From the NCBI RefSeq assembly GCF_026013615.1, contig NZ_JAPDPI010000035.1, positions 1-54,891 on the forward strand: a DNA stretch of 54,891 nt, written 5' to 3'. Origin of the DNA: Plebeiibacterium marinum (GTDB taxonomy: Bacteria; Bacteroidota; Bacteroidia; Bacteroidales; Marinilabiliaceae). This document shows positions 1-8,451 of the stretch, in pieces. Position 1 is the stretch's first letter. Each line of letters begins with the position of its first letter. Below the pieces are notes generated by a model that did not search any database, was not told the origin of the DNA, and saw only the letters and a list, made by a program, of their open reading frames with translations. A program made the position numbers and the translations under genes.

Positions 1-133
1 TTACAATTCGCTTAAAATCAATAAGATAATAATTTTGCCATAAATTATTCAATGTATTTAGAATCAGCACATTATAAAAATTTAACGAACTAATGTAACA
101 ACGAAGCACTAAATAATTCGAAATAACTCTATT

Positions 134-1228
134 ATGACCATATTATTTATCAACTCCATTAGAAAAACAAAATGGGGAGGAGGGGAAAAGTGGATATTAA
201 ATACTGCAAATGGTCTTAAATCGTTAAATCATCAGGTTGTTATAGGTGCTCGTCAAAATTCAATTTTAATAAACAAAGCACAACAACAGCAATTAAATAC
301 AATTAAAATAAAAAACTATACTGATTTTAGTTTAATTAGCTGTTTACAACTTGTTCGTTATATCAACAATAATAATATTCAGGTAATTGTTGCCTGCCTA
401 AACAGGGATGTAAGAATTGCCGGGGTTGCTTCAAAATTATCTAAAATCAAACCTAAAGTAATTAGCAGACAAGGTGTTGAATTGATAAAAAATCAATGGA
501 AATATAAATTTACTTTTACCCATTTAACACATGGCATATTAACCAACTCTTTTTCAATGAAAAAACTATATGATAGTTTTGGTTGGTGGGATAATAATTT
601 TGTAAAAGTAATACATAATGGTATTTCAACTAAAAAAATAAATAATTCCAAATTTGATTTAAAATTAATTACAGACATTAAGCCTTCTACAAAAATTATT
701 TTAAGTGCTGGAAGACTTGATAAACAAAAAGGTTATATTTATTTATTAGAGGCCGCCAAATTCGCTATTGAACAAGGTAAAGACTGGAAATTTTTTATTG
801 CTGGAAAAGGCAAACAGTATAATTATTTAAAGCAACTGATTGATAAATATAAACTCAACAACAACTTCTTTCTACTGGGCTTTATTGAAAATATCCATCC
901 TCTGCTACAAGCAGCTGATATTTTTGTATTGCCTTCCCTTTACGAAGGTATGCCAAACGTTTTGTTAGAATCAATGCTTGAAAGTGTTCCTGTAATAGCC
1001 ACTCCTGTAAATGGAACGCCCGAATTGCTAGAAAATAACAAAACCGGCTTATTTATAGAAATAAAAAACTCAAAAGATATTTTTGAAAAAATAGAGTATA
1101 TTTTTGACAATCCGGAAAAAACAAAACAAATGTCACAGTTGGCCAAAAACAATGTAATCAACAATTTTAGCCTAATAAATTCTATAAAAAAAGTAGAATT
1201 ATATTTAAAGGAATTATTAGCTAACTAG
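134..1228 (+). CDS. GT4-family glycosyltransferase
   Basis: This 364-residue protein is a retaining GT-B glycosyltransferase that probably adds a sugar to a lipopolysaccharide or exopolysaccharide intermediate at the cytoplasmic face of the inner membrane. The N-terminal nucleotide-fold half begins at MTILFINS with the glycine-rich turn WGGGEKW near residue 15. The C-terminal half has the donor-site segment SAGRLDKQKGY near 190 and the GT4 E-x7-E signature EGMPNVLLE near 268-276, followed by GTPELL. It has no signal peptide or membrane span. Its 3' end overlaps the end of a convergent GT90 remnant, which places it at the edge of a polysaccharide locus mostly outside the window. Donor and acceptor cannot be read from sequence. 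Confidence 0.88.
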   Translation: MTILFINSIRKTKWGGGEKWILNTANGLKSLNHQVVIGARQNSILINKAQQQQLNTIKIKNYTDFSLISCLQLVRYINNNNIQVIVACLNRDVRIAGVASKLSKIKPKVISRQGVELIKNQWKYKFTFTHLTHGILTNSFSMKKLYDSFGWWDNNFVKVIHNGISTKKINNSKFDLKLITDIKPSTKIILSAGRLDKQKGYIYLLEAAKFAIEQGKDWKFFIAGKGKQYNYLKQLIDKYKLNNNFFLLGFIENIHPLLQAADIFVLPSLYEGMPNVLLESMLESVPVIATPVNGTPELLENNKTGLFIEIKNSKDIFEKIEYIFDNPEKTKQMSQLAKNNVINNFSLINSIKKVELYLKELLAN

Positions 1229-1424
1229 ATTTTTTATTGGTCATATCAAAGTACTTTTGCATAACCAATAAAGAAATTAATTTTTCCCTTTTCTTGTTTT
1301 TAAACTGTGCAACATAGGCGTTTGCATTCTTTATTATTTCTAAGGCTTTATCACGATTTTTAATATAATAGGTATTTTTTTTATCAAAATCGTAATAATC
1401 TTTCTTAATACATATATAATGAAA
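1221..1424 (-). pseudogene. C-terminal remnant of a GT90 (CAP10-like) glycosyltransferase
   Basis: On the minus strand, 67 codons stay open from just after a TAA (1425-1427) to a TAG at 1221-1223, with no start codon at the 5' side. The conceptual peptide contains HYICIKKDYYDF and, later, KALEIIKNANAYV. This matches the usual C-terminal pattern of glycosyltransferase family 90 proteins, a conserved HYIPIK segment followed by a helix with repeated NA residues. The remainder of the gene is missing and the U32-family gene and its promoter now occupy the upstream side. The stop overlaps the end of the GT4 gene by 8 bases. Assignment to GT90 is from memory of the family signature. Confidence 0.6.
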
Positions 1425-1429
1425 TTATG

Positions 1430-1437
1430 TAGTTTTG
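1430..1437 (+). promoter_or_regulatory. Candidate Bacteroidota -7 promoter box for the U32-family gene
   Basis: TAGTTTTG fits the Bacteroidota -7 consensus TAnnTTTG. It lies 20 bases before the ATG at 1458 and downstream of an alternative in-frame ATG at 1419, so it supports 1458 as the true start. No convincing -33 box was seen at the ideal distance. Confidence 0.45.
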
Positions 1438-1457
1438 CGGACTATAAAGGTTTTATA

Positions 1458-2714
1458 ATGAAAAGAGAAGATATAGAAATAATGGCACCTGTAGGTTCCT
1501 ATGAATCTTTAAGGGCAGCCATCAAGGGTGGGGCTAACTCTGTATATTTTGGGATTGAAGGATTAAATATGCGATCGAGGTCGTCAAATAACTTTACAAT
1601 TGATGATTTACATGAAATAGCCAGAATTGCGCATAAAAACAACGTAAAAACCTATCTAACAGTAAATACAGTATTATATGATCAGGACTTAAACCTGATG
1701 AAAAAAGTTATCCTTGCGGCAAAAGAAGCCAAGCTTTCAGCAATCATTGCTTCAGATGTTGCAGCCATATCTTTTGCACGAGAAATTAATGCTGAAGTTC
1801 ATTTAAGTACCCAACTTAATATTTCCAACATTGAATCGTTGAAATTTTATGCAAAGTTTGCCGACGTAGTGGTATTAGCAAGAGAGTTGAATCTGGATCA
1901 GGTGGCTCAGATATATAGGGAAATAGAACTGCAACAAATAAAAGGACCTGGAGGTAAACTCATTCAAATAGAAATGTTTAGTCATGGAGCATTATGTATG
2001 GCAGTTTCCGGGAAATGCTATTTGAGCTTGCACAATACGGACCATTCAGCCAACAGAGGAGCTTGTTTACAGACTTGCAGGAGAAGCTATGTGGTTACAG
2101 ATAAAGATACAGGACAGGAACTTGAAATTGATAATGAATACATTATGTCGCCCAAAGATTTGAAAACCATCCATTTTTTAAATAAGATGGTAGATGCAGG
2201 TGTAAGGGTATTCAAAATAGAAGGAAGAGCAAGAGGACCTGAGTATGTTTATACAGTTGTTAAAGCATACAACGAAGCCATAAATGCCATATTGGAAGGT
2301 TCATTCGACCAGGAAAAAATTGAAAATTGGAACAAAGAGTTGAGCACTGTGTTCAACAGAGGATTCTGGGATGGATATTATCTGGGTCAAAAGCTTGGGG
2401 AATGGAGCCATAACTATGGAAACAGGGCTACAAAAAGGAAAATGTATATTGGAAAAGGAACAAACTATTTTCCGAAGATTGGAGTGGCTGAGTTTTTACT
2501 GGAAACACAAAGCCTGAAAGTTGGGGACGAAATATTGATTACAGGCCCAACTACAGGCATTGTAAAAATGGTTGTTCCGGAATTGAGGGTAGATTTAAAA
2601 CCAGTTAAAGAAACTATTAAAGGAGACCGTTTTTCAATGCCTGTGCCCGAAAAAATCAGGCGCTCAGATAAACTATATAAAATTGTTCCTGCCCATCCAA
2701 CTCTAAATCAATAA
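1458..2714 (+). CDS. U32 family peptidase / tRNA- or rRNA-hydroxylation type protein
   Basis: The 418-residue product belongs to the U32 peptidase family (PF01136), whose best studied members, TrhP and RlhA, act in hydroxylation of tRNA or 23S rRNA rather than in proteolysis. The N-terminal barrel starts at EIMAPVGSYESL. The family signature is present near residues 165-205: FSHGALCMAVSGKC, followed by NRGACLQTCRRSY with its conserved cysteines. The C-terminal part (VGDEILITGPTTG) resembles the beta-barrel domain of the longer U32 proteins. The start at 1458 is preferred over 1419 because the promoter-like box and the GT90 remnant lie in between. Which nucleotide it modifies cannot be told. 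Confidence 0.85.
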   Translation: MKREDIEIMAPVGSYESLRAAIKGGANSVYFGIEGLNMRSRSSNNFTIDDLHEIARIAHKNNVKTYLTVNTVLYDQDLNLMKKVILAAKEAKLSAIIASDVAAISFAREINAEVHLSTQLNISNIESLKFYAKFADVVVLARELNLDQVAQIYREIELQQIKGPGGKLIQIEMFSHGALCMAVSGKCYLSLHNTDHSANRGACLQTCRRSYVVTDKDTGQELEIDNEYIMSPKDLKTIHFLNKMVDAGVRVFKIEGRARGPEYVYTVVKAYNEAINAILEGSFDQEKIENWNKELSTVFNRGFWDGYYLGQKLGEWSHNYGNRATKRKMYIGKGTNYFPKIGVAEFLLETQSLKVGDEILITGPTTGIVKMVVPELRVDLKPVKETIKGDRFSMPVPEKIRRSDKLYKIVPAHPTLNQ

Positions 2715-2735
2715 TAACTTTTAATTACAACACCA

Positions 2736-3530
2736 ATGAAATATTCAGGAAACATAGAAAAAATGAGGAGTAACCTTGCTGATGAAGTTCAATATTCATT
2801 ACCTATAGGAGATAGTTTAATTCTTATGGAGAAACTAATAGGAAAGCAAATTTCCCTTCATTTTTTAAATCAGATAAACTGTGTTTCCTGTGGTAAAAAA
2901 ACAAATAAATCCTTTGGTCAGGGCTTTTGCTATAACTGTTTTGTAAACGCACCTGAAGCTAGTGAATGTGTTTTACATCCTGATAAATGCAAAGCCCATC
3001 TTGGTATCAGCAGAAATATGGAATGGTCAGTAAACCATTGCCTAACACAACACATTGTGTATCTTGCAAACTCTTCAAATCTGAAAGTTGGTATTACACG
3101 AAAAAGTCAGGTACCAACAAGATGGATTGACCAGGGAGCTACTGAAGCAATGATAATTGCTGAAACTCCAAACAGACACATTGCAGGTACTATTGAAAAA
3201 TTTTTAATGCAATACTACTCAGATAAAACAAGTTGGCAAGCCATGCTTAAAGGCAATCCTAAGCCTGTTGATCTCGTAGGGGAGAAAACTAAAATACGGG
3301 AATTACTCCCAAATGAGCTAAAAAAATATCTTATAGACTGCAACGATATAGCGCAAATAAACTATCCAATAAATAAATTTCCTGTAAAAATTAAAAGTGA
3401 AACTTTTGATAAAACAGATAGGGTAGAGGGGGAATTAACCGGAATTAAAGGACAATACCTGATATTAGATAATTCAAGAGTTATAAACATTAGGAAACAC
3501 AGAGGTTATTTGGTTGAAATTTCATATTAG
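2736..3530 (+). CDS. DUF2797 family protein
   Basis: This 264-residue soluble protein matches the DUF2797 family of unknown function. A probable zinc-binding module is visible near residues 51-69 as CVSCGKK followed by CYNC, with further cysteines in ECVLHPDKCKAHLG. The central part (VYLANSSNLKVGITRKSQVPTRWIDQGA) has a GIY-YIG-like look, with a short strand, K/R-rich turn and RWIDQGA, as noted for this family. It follows the U32 gene by 21 bases in the same direction, so the two may be cotranscribed. A nucleic-acid function is suggested by the GIY-YIG-like core but is inference only. Confidence 0.75.
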   Translation: MKYSGNIEKMRSNLADEVQYSLPIGDSLILMEKLIGKQISLHFLNQINCVSCGKKTNKSFGQGFCYNCFVNAPEASECVLHPDKCKAHLGISRNMEWSVNHCLTQHIVYLANSSNLKVGITRKSQVPTRWIDQGATEAMIIAETPNRHIAGTIEKFLMQYYSDKTSWQAMLKGNPKPVDLVGEKTKIRELLPNELKKYLIDCNDIAQINYPINKFPVKIKSETFDKTDRVEGELTGIKGQYLILDNSRVINIRKHRGYLVEISY

Positions 3531-3566
3531 CCTACATAAACCATTTTAAAAACACATATAGTGATA

Positions 3567-4355
3567 TTATTCCGGTAAAACATCACCATATGAGTTCTTT
3601 TTGATGATTTTAGTTTTCTGCGAAAATTTAATAGATATATTACTCATTAAATAACTGTCAGTTACATTTTCATTAATTGATTTAATTTTAAAAAAATCAT
3701 TAGTAAAAAACTTTAACTCTTTATTTCTTTTTACCGGTGCTTTAAATAAATTATAGTGCCCTTTCCATTGTTTTGTAATTAATTCACTCACAATTTCATT
3801 ATTAGTGTCAAAATAACTCATAATAACAACTGGGGCGCCCGATGATATATCATGTACTTTTTTTAATAAATTATAACTTAATAATTGCCTTTTTGAAGGA
3901 TTGATACCATTACCTACATTTAATTTAAACAAATAAAAAATATAGCCTGTTTTCAGGTATTTAAACTTGTACCATGAAACTACTTTATTCCCAAATGAGT
4001 TTCCCTTGTTTTCAAACTGCGTAGAAGAGGTTAAAAGACTAATAACCTTTTTATTAATTAAAAGAAAGTTATTAAATGATAATGAGCCTTTATAGATGGT
4101 ATCGGTGCAAAGTATTTCATATTCATTTTCATCAATTACATTCTTAAAATGTTCGAACGAAAAAAAACCTCTTACCTCCACAATATCTGATTTCAAAATT
4201 TTAATAAAGTTTAAAATAGAATCTCTATGTGAAGATGATTTTTGAGAATAAGAATTGGTAAAATCAAAAGAAACAACTGATATTTTATTATTTGTATTAA
4301 AACAACCAGTACAAATAATAATAAGGAATAATATAAATAGCAGTACTTGTTTCAT
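3567..4355 (-). CDS. Lipoprotein with a degenerate endonuclease/exonuclease/phosphatase-like fold
   Basis: From the ATG at 4355 the protein is about 262 residues and starts with a lipoprotein signal, MKQVLLFILFLIIICTGC, ending in a lipobox cysteine. The body recalls the EEP (DNase I-like) fold: VVSFDFTN stands where the family has its first strand with catalytic Asn, SDIVEVRGF where it has DIxxLQE, and VVIMSYFDTN where it has the GDFN motif. The catalytic Glu and Asp-Asn positions are altered, so enzymatic activity is doubtful. It is the last gene of the leftward hemW-rhodanese-CDF group but is separated from it by 87 bases. The EEP relationship is a by-eye inference. Confidence 0.55.
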   Translation of the reverse strand: MKQVLLFILFLIIICTGCFNTNNKISVVSFDFTNSYSQKSSSHRDSILNFIKILKSDIVEVRGFFSFEHFKNVIDENEYEILCTDTIYKGSLSFNNFLLINKKVISLLTSSTQFENKGNSFGNKVVSWYKFKYLKTGYIFYLFKLNVGNGINPSKRQLLSYNLLKKVHDISSGAPVVIMSYFDTNNEIVSELITKQWKGHYNLFKAPVKRNKELKFFTNDFFKIKSINENVTDSYLMSNISIKFSQKTKIIKKNSYGDVLPE

Positions 4356-4441
4356 TGAATTGATTTTTAGCCAATATAAAATCAATTCAAACGCAACAAC
4401 GGATATATTACATGAGAGTTATAATATTATTGATAGTAAGG

Positions 4442-5320
4442 CTAATATTTTACATTATCGTATTTATCAATTGAATCGATATGAATGGTAACACCAATAT
4501 TATGGACTTGTTTAACAAGAATTTCATATTTTGAAGCAATAGTATGTGCTTCTGTTAAACTCATTGCTCCCGGAAGTGAGATATGAAAAGTTAATTCTGC
4601 GTGATGCCCATATTGATGGATTAAAAAATGATGCGGATCCAGATCCCTTTTAAACTCATTTATTCCAATATCCTGAATACTTTCTTTTAATTCTTCATCA
4701 ATTTTTTCTCCTAAAAATATTGATAAGGATTCTTTTAAAATTTTGTATGTAGTATAAAAAATCAAAAGCGAAACCACTAATCCCAATACACCATCAATCC
4801 ACCAAAAATAATGGCCCAGAAATAAACCACCTAAAATAATTATACTGGAAAACGCATCACTCCTATGATGCCATCCATCTGCAATCAAGGATTTAGCATT
4901 GCTTTTTTTTCCATAATAAATAGAATACTGAGCCATAGCCTCCTTTACTACAATAGAAATTAAGGTAACTATAATGGCAAAATTACCATATTCAAAGGCC
5001 TCATGACTACGTAACTTTATAACAGATTCATAAGTAAAATTAGCACCAACCAACGCCAGTAAAATTCCAACAAAAATTGTGGCCATTAATTCAGCCCTCC
5101 CATGACCAAAAGGATGTTCCTGATCTGCTGGTTTAGACGAAACCTTAATACCAACCAATACGGCTACTGAAGAAATTGAATCCGTTAACGTATGCCAGGC
5201 ATCAGCTACAAGAGCAACAGAATGTGATACAATACCGGCCCAAAACTTTAAAAAAAACAACAATATATTCAGCAATATTGATAGCCATGAAATAATAATC
5301 CCAATTTTAAATTTATCCAT
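4442..5320 (-). CDS. Cation diffusion facilitator (CDF) family metal transporter
   Basis: The 292-residue protein is a CDF-type divalent-metal/proton antiporter of the inner membrane, probably exporting Zn(II), Fe(II) or Mn(II). Transmembrane segments are evident at about 8-30, 40-60, 75-100, 115-135 and 150-190. Two HxxxD metal-site motifs are visible, HTLTD in the second segment and HHRSD in the fifth. A cytoplasmic C-terminal domain contains paired histidines (DPHHFLIHQYGHHAEL). Its ATG overlaps the stop of the upstream rhodanese gene as TAATG, indicating translational coupling. Metal specificity cannot be fixed from these motifs. Confidence 0.9.
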   Translation of the reverse strand: MDKFKIGIIISWLSILLNILLFFLKFWAGIVSHSVALVADAWHTLTDSISSVAVLVGIKVSSKPADQEHPFGHGRAELMATIFVGILLALVGANFTYESVIKLRSHEAFEYGNFAIIVTLISIVVKEAMAQYSIYYGKKSNAKSLIADGWHHRSDAFSSIIILGGLFLGHYFWWIDGVLGLVVSLLIFYTTYKILKESLSIFLGEKIDEELKESIQDIGINEFKRDLDPHHFLIHQYGHHAELTFHISLPGAMSLTEAHTIASKYEILVKQVHNIGVTIHIDSIDKYDNVKY

Positions 5321-5724
5321 TACTTTATCTTTTCTGCATCAATGGGGTAACCATTCTTTCGCCATTGATTAAATCCACCTTTTAATTGATAAACATCTTT
5401 ATATCCAAGTGTATACAACCATTCTGCAGCCGCTTTTGTTCTTTGTCCTTCTTCACAATAAATAAAAATTACAGCTTCTTTATCAATTTTTTTCAAATAC
5501 TCTGAAAATTTTTCTTTTGTATCTGCTAATACTGCATCTATTAGCCTACTTTTAATATACTCACTTTCAATGCGTAAATCAAACAAATGCACATTACGCT
5601 TATTTTCGTATACTTCGCTAAAAAATTCATTGCTTGTAAGTATATTATTTTCCGCTTTTTGGATAAAACCAGAAAATAACATAAAGCAATTCATTAATAC
5701 AACTGTAAAAAAACTCCGTGTCAT
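5320..5724 (-). CDS. Exported rhodanese-like domain protein
   Basis: A 134-residue single-domain rhodanese. An N-terminal hydrophobic stretch (FFTVVLMNCFMLFSGF) looks like a signal peptide, so the protein is probably periplasmic or membrane-anchored. The active-site loop CEEGQRTK follows the strand VIFIY and has the C-x4-R-T form of a catalytically competent sulfurtransferase, with the Cys near residue 95. The conserved C-terminal pattern GYKDVYQLKGGFNQW is also present. It sits 6 bases after hemW and overlaps the CDF gene by one base. The sulfur donor and acceptor are unknown. Confidence 0.85.
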   Translation of the reverse strand: MTRSFFTVVLMNCFMLFSGFIQKAENNILTSNEFFSEVYENKRNVHLFDLRIESEYIKSRLIDAVLADTKEKFSEYLKKIDKEAVIFIYCEEGQRTKAAAEWLYTLGYKDVYQLKGGFNQWRKNGYPIDAEKIK

Positions 5725-5730
5725 AAATTA

Positions 5731-6858
5731 TTAAATCATAAAAAAATCTGAAATAATTTGATCCGTAATCATTTTTTTATCATCAGAAACCATTATAAAA
5801 CCTTGCTCCATTATAACATTTTTATTACGAAGCTGAATTTCTAATTCTTTATAAAAATGTTGCCAAATATGCTCATTAAACAACTCTTTTAAACTTGAAA
5901 TACATAAACCTTTTCGGGTTCGTAAACTAAGCATCACTACCTCATTGTACCGATCCTTTTCTGACAAATACTCTTCTGTAAAATAATCAGCATTATTAAA
6001 TAATCCGTATATATAATCTTTTATGCTAGAAACATTCCACCTCCTGATATTACCATATAAGGAATGGGCTGCGGGTCCTATTCCAATATAGTCTTTACCA
6101 GTCCAATATGAAGAATTATGTTTGGATTCAAAACCTGAAACAGCAAAATTTGATATTTCATAATCTACAAAACCCTTACTATTAAGCTCCTTGATTAAAT
6201 AAGAATACTGTTGTAAACTATCATTATCCGAAAGTTCAGCGATTTCCCCTCTTTTAAGTTTTTGATAAAAGGGCGTTCCTGTTTCAAAAGTTAAATGATA
6301 GGCCGAAATATGCTGAACATTTAACATCAGGGCAGTGTTGACAGTTTTTTTCCAACTATCTAAATTTAAACCTGGTACCCCATAGATTAAATCAATACTA
6401 ATATTTGAATAACCAACTTTTTGGGCAAGCGAAACAGTTTCCCGAGCCTGCAACGCACTATGCCTCCTGTTCATAAAATTTAATACGCCATCATCAAAAC
6501 TTTGGGTACCTATGCTTAACCGGTTAAATCCCACCTCAAGCAGGTCTGTTAAATACTCTTTTGTAACGTCATCCGGATTAACTTCTACAGTCATTTCTAC
6601 TACTCGGGATTTATCAACATACTTAAATATTTCTGAAAAAATAGCTTCAAAATCATTCTTACTTAGCAAACTCGGTGTTCCCCCTCCAAAATAAATTGTA
6701 TCAGCCCCATTAGAGATAATTTCTTCTTTTCGTTGCAATATTTCTTTTTTTACAGCGTCAATAAACTGTTTTTTAAAGCTTATATCTGTAATACTGTAAA
6801 AATCACAATAACCACATTTTTTGATACAAAACGGTATATGAAAATAGATACCTGCCAT
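5731..6858 (-). CDS. hemW: Radical SAM heme chaperone HemW
   Basis: This 375-residue protein is the HemW/HemN-like radical SAM protein, now regarded as a heme-trafficking chaperone rather than a coproporphyrinogen oxidase. The cluster motif CIKKCGYCDF (C-x3-C-x2-C) is at residues 11-20, directly after IYFHIPF. Further family motifs are YFGGGTPSLL, the SAM-binding VNPDD and the substrate segment ISNFAVSGFESKHN. The extra cysteine after the cluster motif that marks true HemN is absent here, where it reads CDFYS, as usual for HemW. It is the first gene of a leftward group; a parS-like site lies 33 bases upstream of its start. Confidence 0.93.
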   Translation of the reverse strand: MAGIYFHIPFCIKKCGYCDFYSITDISFKKQFIDAVKKEILQRKEEIISNGADTIYFGGGTPSLLSKNDFEAIFSEIFKYVDKSRVVEMTVEVNPDDVTKEYLTDLLEVGFNRLSIGTQSFDDGVLNFMNRRHSALQARETVSLAQKVGYSNISIDLIYGVPGLNLDSWKKTVNTALMLNVQHISAYHLTFETGTPFYQKLKRGEIAELSDNDSLQQYSYLIKELNSKGFVDYEISNFAVSGFESKHNSSYWTGKDYIGIGPAAHSLYGNIRRWNVSSIKDYIYGLFNNADYFTEEYLSEKDRYNEVVMLSLRTRKGLCISSLKELFNEHIWQHFYKELEIQLRNKNVIMEQGFIMVSDDKKMITDQIISDFFMI

Positions 6859-6890
6859 TTAAAATAACTATTAAAATCTTTTAACATCAA

Positions 6891-6906
6891 CGTTTCACGT
6901 GAAACA
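6891..6906. other. parS-like ParB binding site 1
   Basis: CGTTTCACGTGAAACA matches the bacterial parS consensus TGTTTCACGTGAAACA at 15 of 16 positions. It lies in the non-coding gap between the divergent hemW and vanZ-like genes, about 1.6 kb left of the candidate origin. Confidence 0.88.
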
Positions 6907-6988
6907 TTTATTTTATACTATATTGCGAACAATTGTTAATAAGTTCCGTTGAAAAATAAGGAATTGTTGAAAACTTCACTATTGAAAA

Positions 6989-7399
6989 ATGCATATTTTA
7001 AAAACATATTGGAGAACATTAATTGTAATAGCATTTATACTCTTTTTAAGTCTTATAAATGTTAACAAGATCACTCCAAATAACATCCATTTTTTTAAGC
7101 ACTTTGATAAGTTTGCCCATTTTATTATGTACTTTGGTTTAAGTCTTATCTTTTTTTTAGAGAACTATAAAAACAAATATTCTTTACGCAAATTTTGGAT
7201 TATTATTGATACAATTTCTTTTGGAATATTAGTTGAGTTTCTCCAACTTATTTTGACCAATATTAGAACTGCCAATTTTTTCGATGCTGTTTTTAATAGC
7301 ATTGGGGTAATATTCGGAGCTGGCTTATTCCTTTTAATAAAAGATTCAGCCTTTGTTTATAAGATTCTCTTATTCAAAAAAACATATTATAATAAATAG
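6989..7399 (+). CDS. VanZ-like family membrane protein
   Basis: A 136-residue integral membrane protein with four predicted spans at about 9-27, 44-62, 68-90 and 100-122. The pattern FKHFDKFAHFIMYFGLS near residues 36-52 is the VanZ/YoaI-like signature (DKxxHFxxY), followed by EFLQLILTNIRTANFFDAVFNSIG, the second conserved block. VanZ itself contributes to teicoplanin resistance, but the function of these short chromosomal homologues is not known. It is the only rightward gene among leftward ones here, and its plus strand is C-richer than G (18 C to 12 G in 7021-7140), as expected for a lagging-strand gene. It overlaps the 3' end of the Rrf2 gene. Confidence 0.82.
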   Translation: MHILKTYWRTLIVIAFILFLSLINVNKITPNNIHFFKHFDKFAHFIMYFGLSLIFFLENYKNKYSLRKFWIIIDTISFGILVEFLQLILTNIRTANFFDAVFNSIGVIFGAGLFLLIKDSAFVYKILLFKKTYYNK

Positions 7400-7830
7400 T
7401 AGTCATCTTTATTTTCTATCCTGTCAATAATATTCTTAAGCGTTTCTGATTTAAACATATCATACATATCAGCTCTGAGCTTGCAAAACTTGTCGTGTAT
7501 CGGACACGGCAGTTTTTTATCGTGTATAGATTTACAGGAATTTAATCCTATCAAACACATTTCAAACATATCCATTCCGTCCACTACCTTTATTATATCC
7601 AAAAGTGAAATATCTGACGGATCCATAGCTATTGAAAAACCACCATGCGGACCTTTTGTTGACAACAACATTTTTTGTTTTGCCAGTTGCTGCAATATTT
7701 TACCTAAAAAAGGAGTTGGTATATTTAACTCTTCTGAAATCTTCTTAATTCCAATTTTCTTTTCCTCGTTTTTATTTAAAGCTAAATATATAACTGCCCT
7801 TACCGCATATTTACAGGTATTTGATAACAT
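7387..7830 (-). CDS. Rrf2 family transcriptional regulator, possibly Fe-S or redox sensing
   Basis: The 147-residue protein has the Rrf2 winged-helix layout. The opening MLSNTCKYAVRAVIYLA is typical, the recognition helix lies in IPTPFLGKILQQLAKQ, and the wing in STKGPHGGFSIA. Cysteines at 92, 99, 109 and 116 stand in the region where IscR and NsrR carry three cluster-binding cysteines, so an Fe-S or nitric-oxide sensor is plausible, although the spacing (C-x6-C-x9-C-x6-C) is wider than in those two. It is monocistronic and convergent with the vanZ-like gene. Its regulon is not evident. Confidence 0.85.
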   Translation of the reverse strand: MLSNTCKYAVRAVIYLALNKNEEKKIGIKKISEELNIPTPFLGKILQQLAKQKMLLSTKGPHGGFSIAMDPSDISLLDIIKVVDGMDMFEMCLIGLNSCKSIHDKKLPCPIHDKFCKLRADMYDMFKSETLKNIIDRIENKDDYYLL

Positions 7831-7945
7831 AATAAAAGATTTTTATATGCAAAAATACATAAATAAAATAAATCACAACAACAAAAACACTATGCCCCTA
7901 GTATCCAATCACTTAAATAGTATATTTTTAAGTAAAAACAAAAAA

Positions 7946-7977
7946 AAGGCTAACAACCAAATATAGTTATTAGCCTT
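7946..7977 (-). terminator. Intrinsic terminator after rpiB
   Basis: A hairpin with 12-base arms (AAGGCTAACAAC and GTTATTAGCCTT, one G-U type pair) is followed on the minus strand by a run of eight T, 22 bases beyond the rpiB stop. Confidence 0.8.
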
Positions 7978-7998
7978 AAAAATTAGATAGAATATTTC

Positions 7999-8439
7999 TT
8001 ATTTACATGGAATTTTTTCTATACGCGCCATATGGCGACCTCCTTCAAAGGTGGTATTAATAAATGCAGTAACTATTTCTTTAGCAACTTGCGTTGAAAT
8101 AAACCTGGCAGGTAAAGAACAAACATTAGCATCATTATGTAACCTGGCCAACTCCGAAATTTCCTTATTCCAACATAAAGCAGCTCTAATTCCCTGATGT
8201 TTATTAACTGTCATATTAATACCATTTCCACTACCACAAACAGAAATACCAAAATCTACCTCATTGTTTTCAACAGCGGAGGCCATTGGATGAGCCCAAT
8301 CTGCATAATCTGTACTTTCAGTCGAATGTGTACCAAAATCAATAACCTCTAAACCTAAGTCACTTAAAAAGTCTTTTAAGACTTCCTTTAATTCATAGCC
8401 TGCATGATCAGCGGCCATACCTACCTTTGTATATTGCAT
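7999..8439 (-). CDS. rpiB: Ribose-5-phosphate isomerase B
   Basis: RpiB interconverts ribose 5-phosphate and ribulose 5-phosphate in the non-oxidative pentose phosphate pathway. From the ATG at 8439 the protein is 146 residues, close to the family norm. Visible motifs are GMAADHAGYELK at the N-terminus, DFGTHSTESTDYADWA, the catalytic-cysteine segment VCGSGNGI, and the histidine in ARLHNDANV. A -7 promoter box TATCTTTG (8449-8456 on the minus strand) overlaps the longer TTG-initiated reading, which argues for the ATG at 8439 and a very short leader. It is the last leftward gene before the candidate origin and ends at a strong terminator. Confidence 0.93.
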   Translation of the reverse strand: MQYTKVGMAADHAGYELKEVLKDFLSDLGLEVIDFGTHSTESTDYADWAHPMASAVENNEVDFGISVCGSGNGINMTVNKHQGIRAALCWNKEISELARLHNDANVCSLPARFISTQVAKEIVTAFINTTFEGGRHMARIEKIPCK

Positions 8440-8451
8440 TTTTGTTTTCAA

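Noticed and set aside
1419-1457. Longer N-terminus of the U32-family protein starting at the ATG at 1419
   Set aside because: A promoter-like -7 box lies downstream of this ATG, and the GT90 remnant reaches to 1424. The conserved family sequence begins after the ATG at 1458.
5731-6858. Oxygen-independent coproporphyrinogen oxidase HemN
   Set aside because: Length (375 residues) and the cluster motif C-x3-C-x2-C without the additional HemN cysteine fit HemW instead.
7481-7966. Plus-strand open frame of 161 codons opposite the Rrf2 gene
   Set aside because: It is antisense to a clear Rrf2 coding sequence and has no family-like pattern; its last part covers the rpiB terminator.
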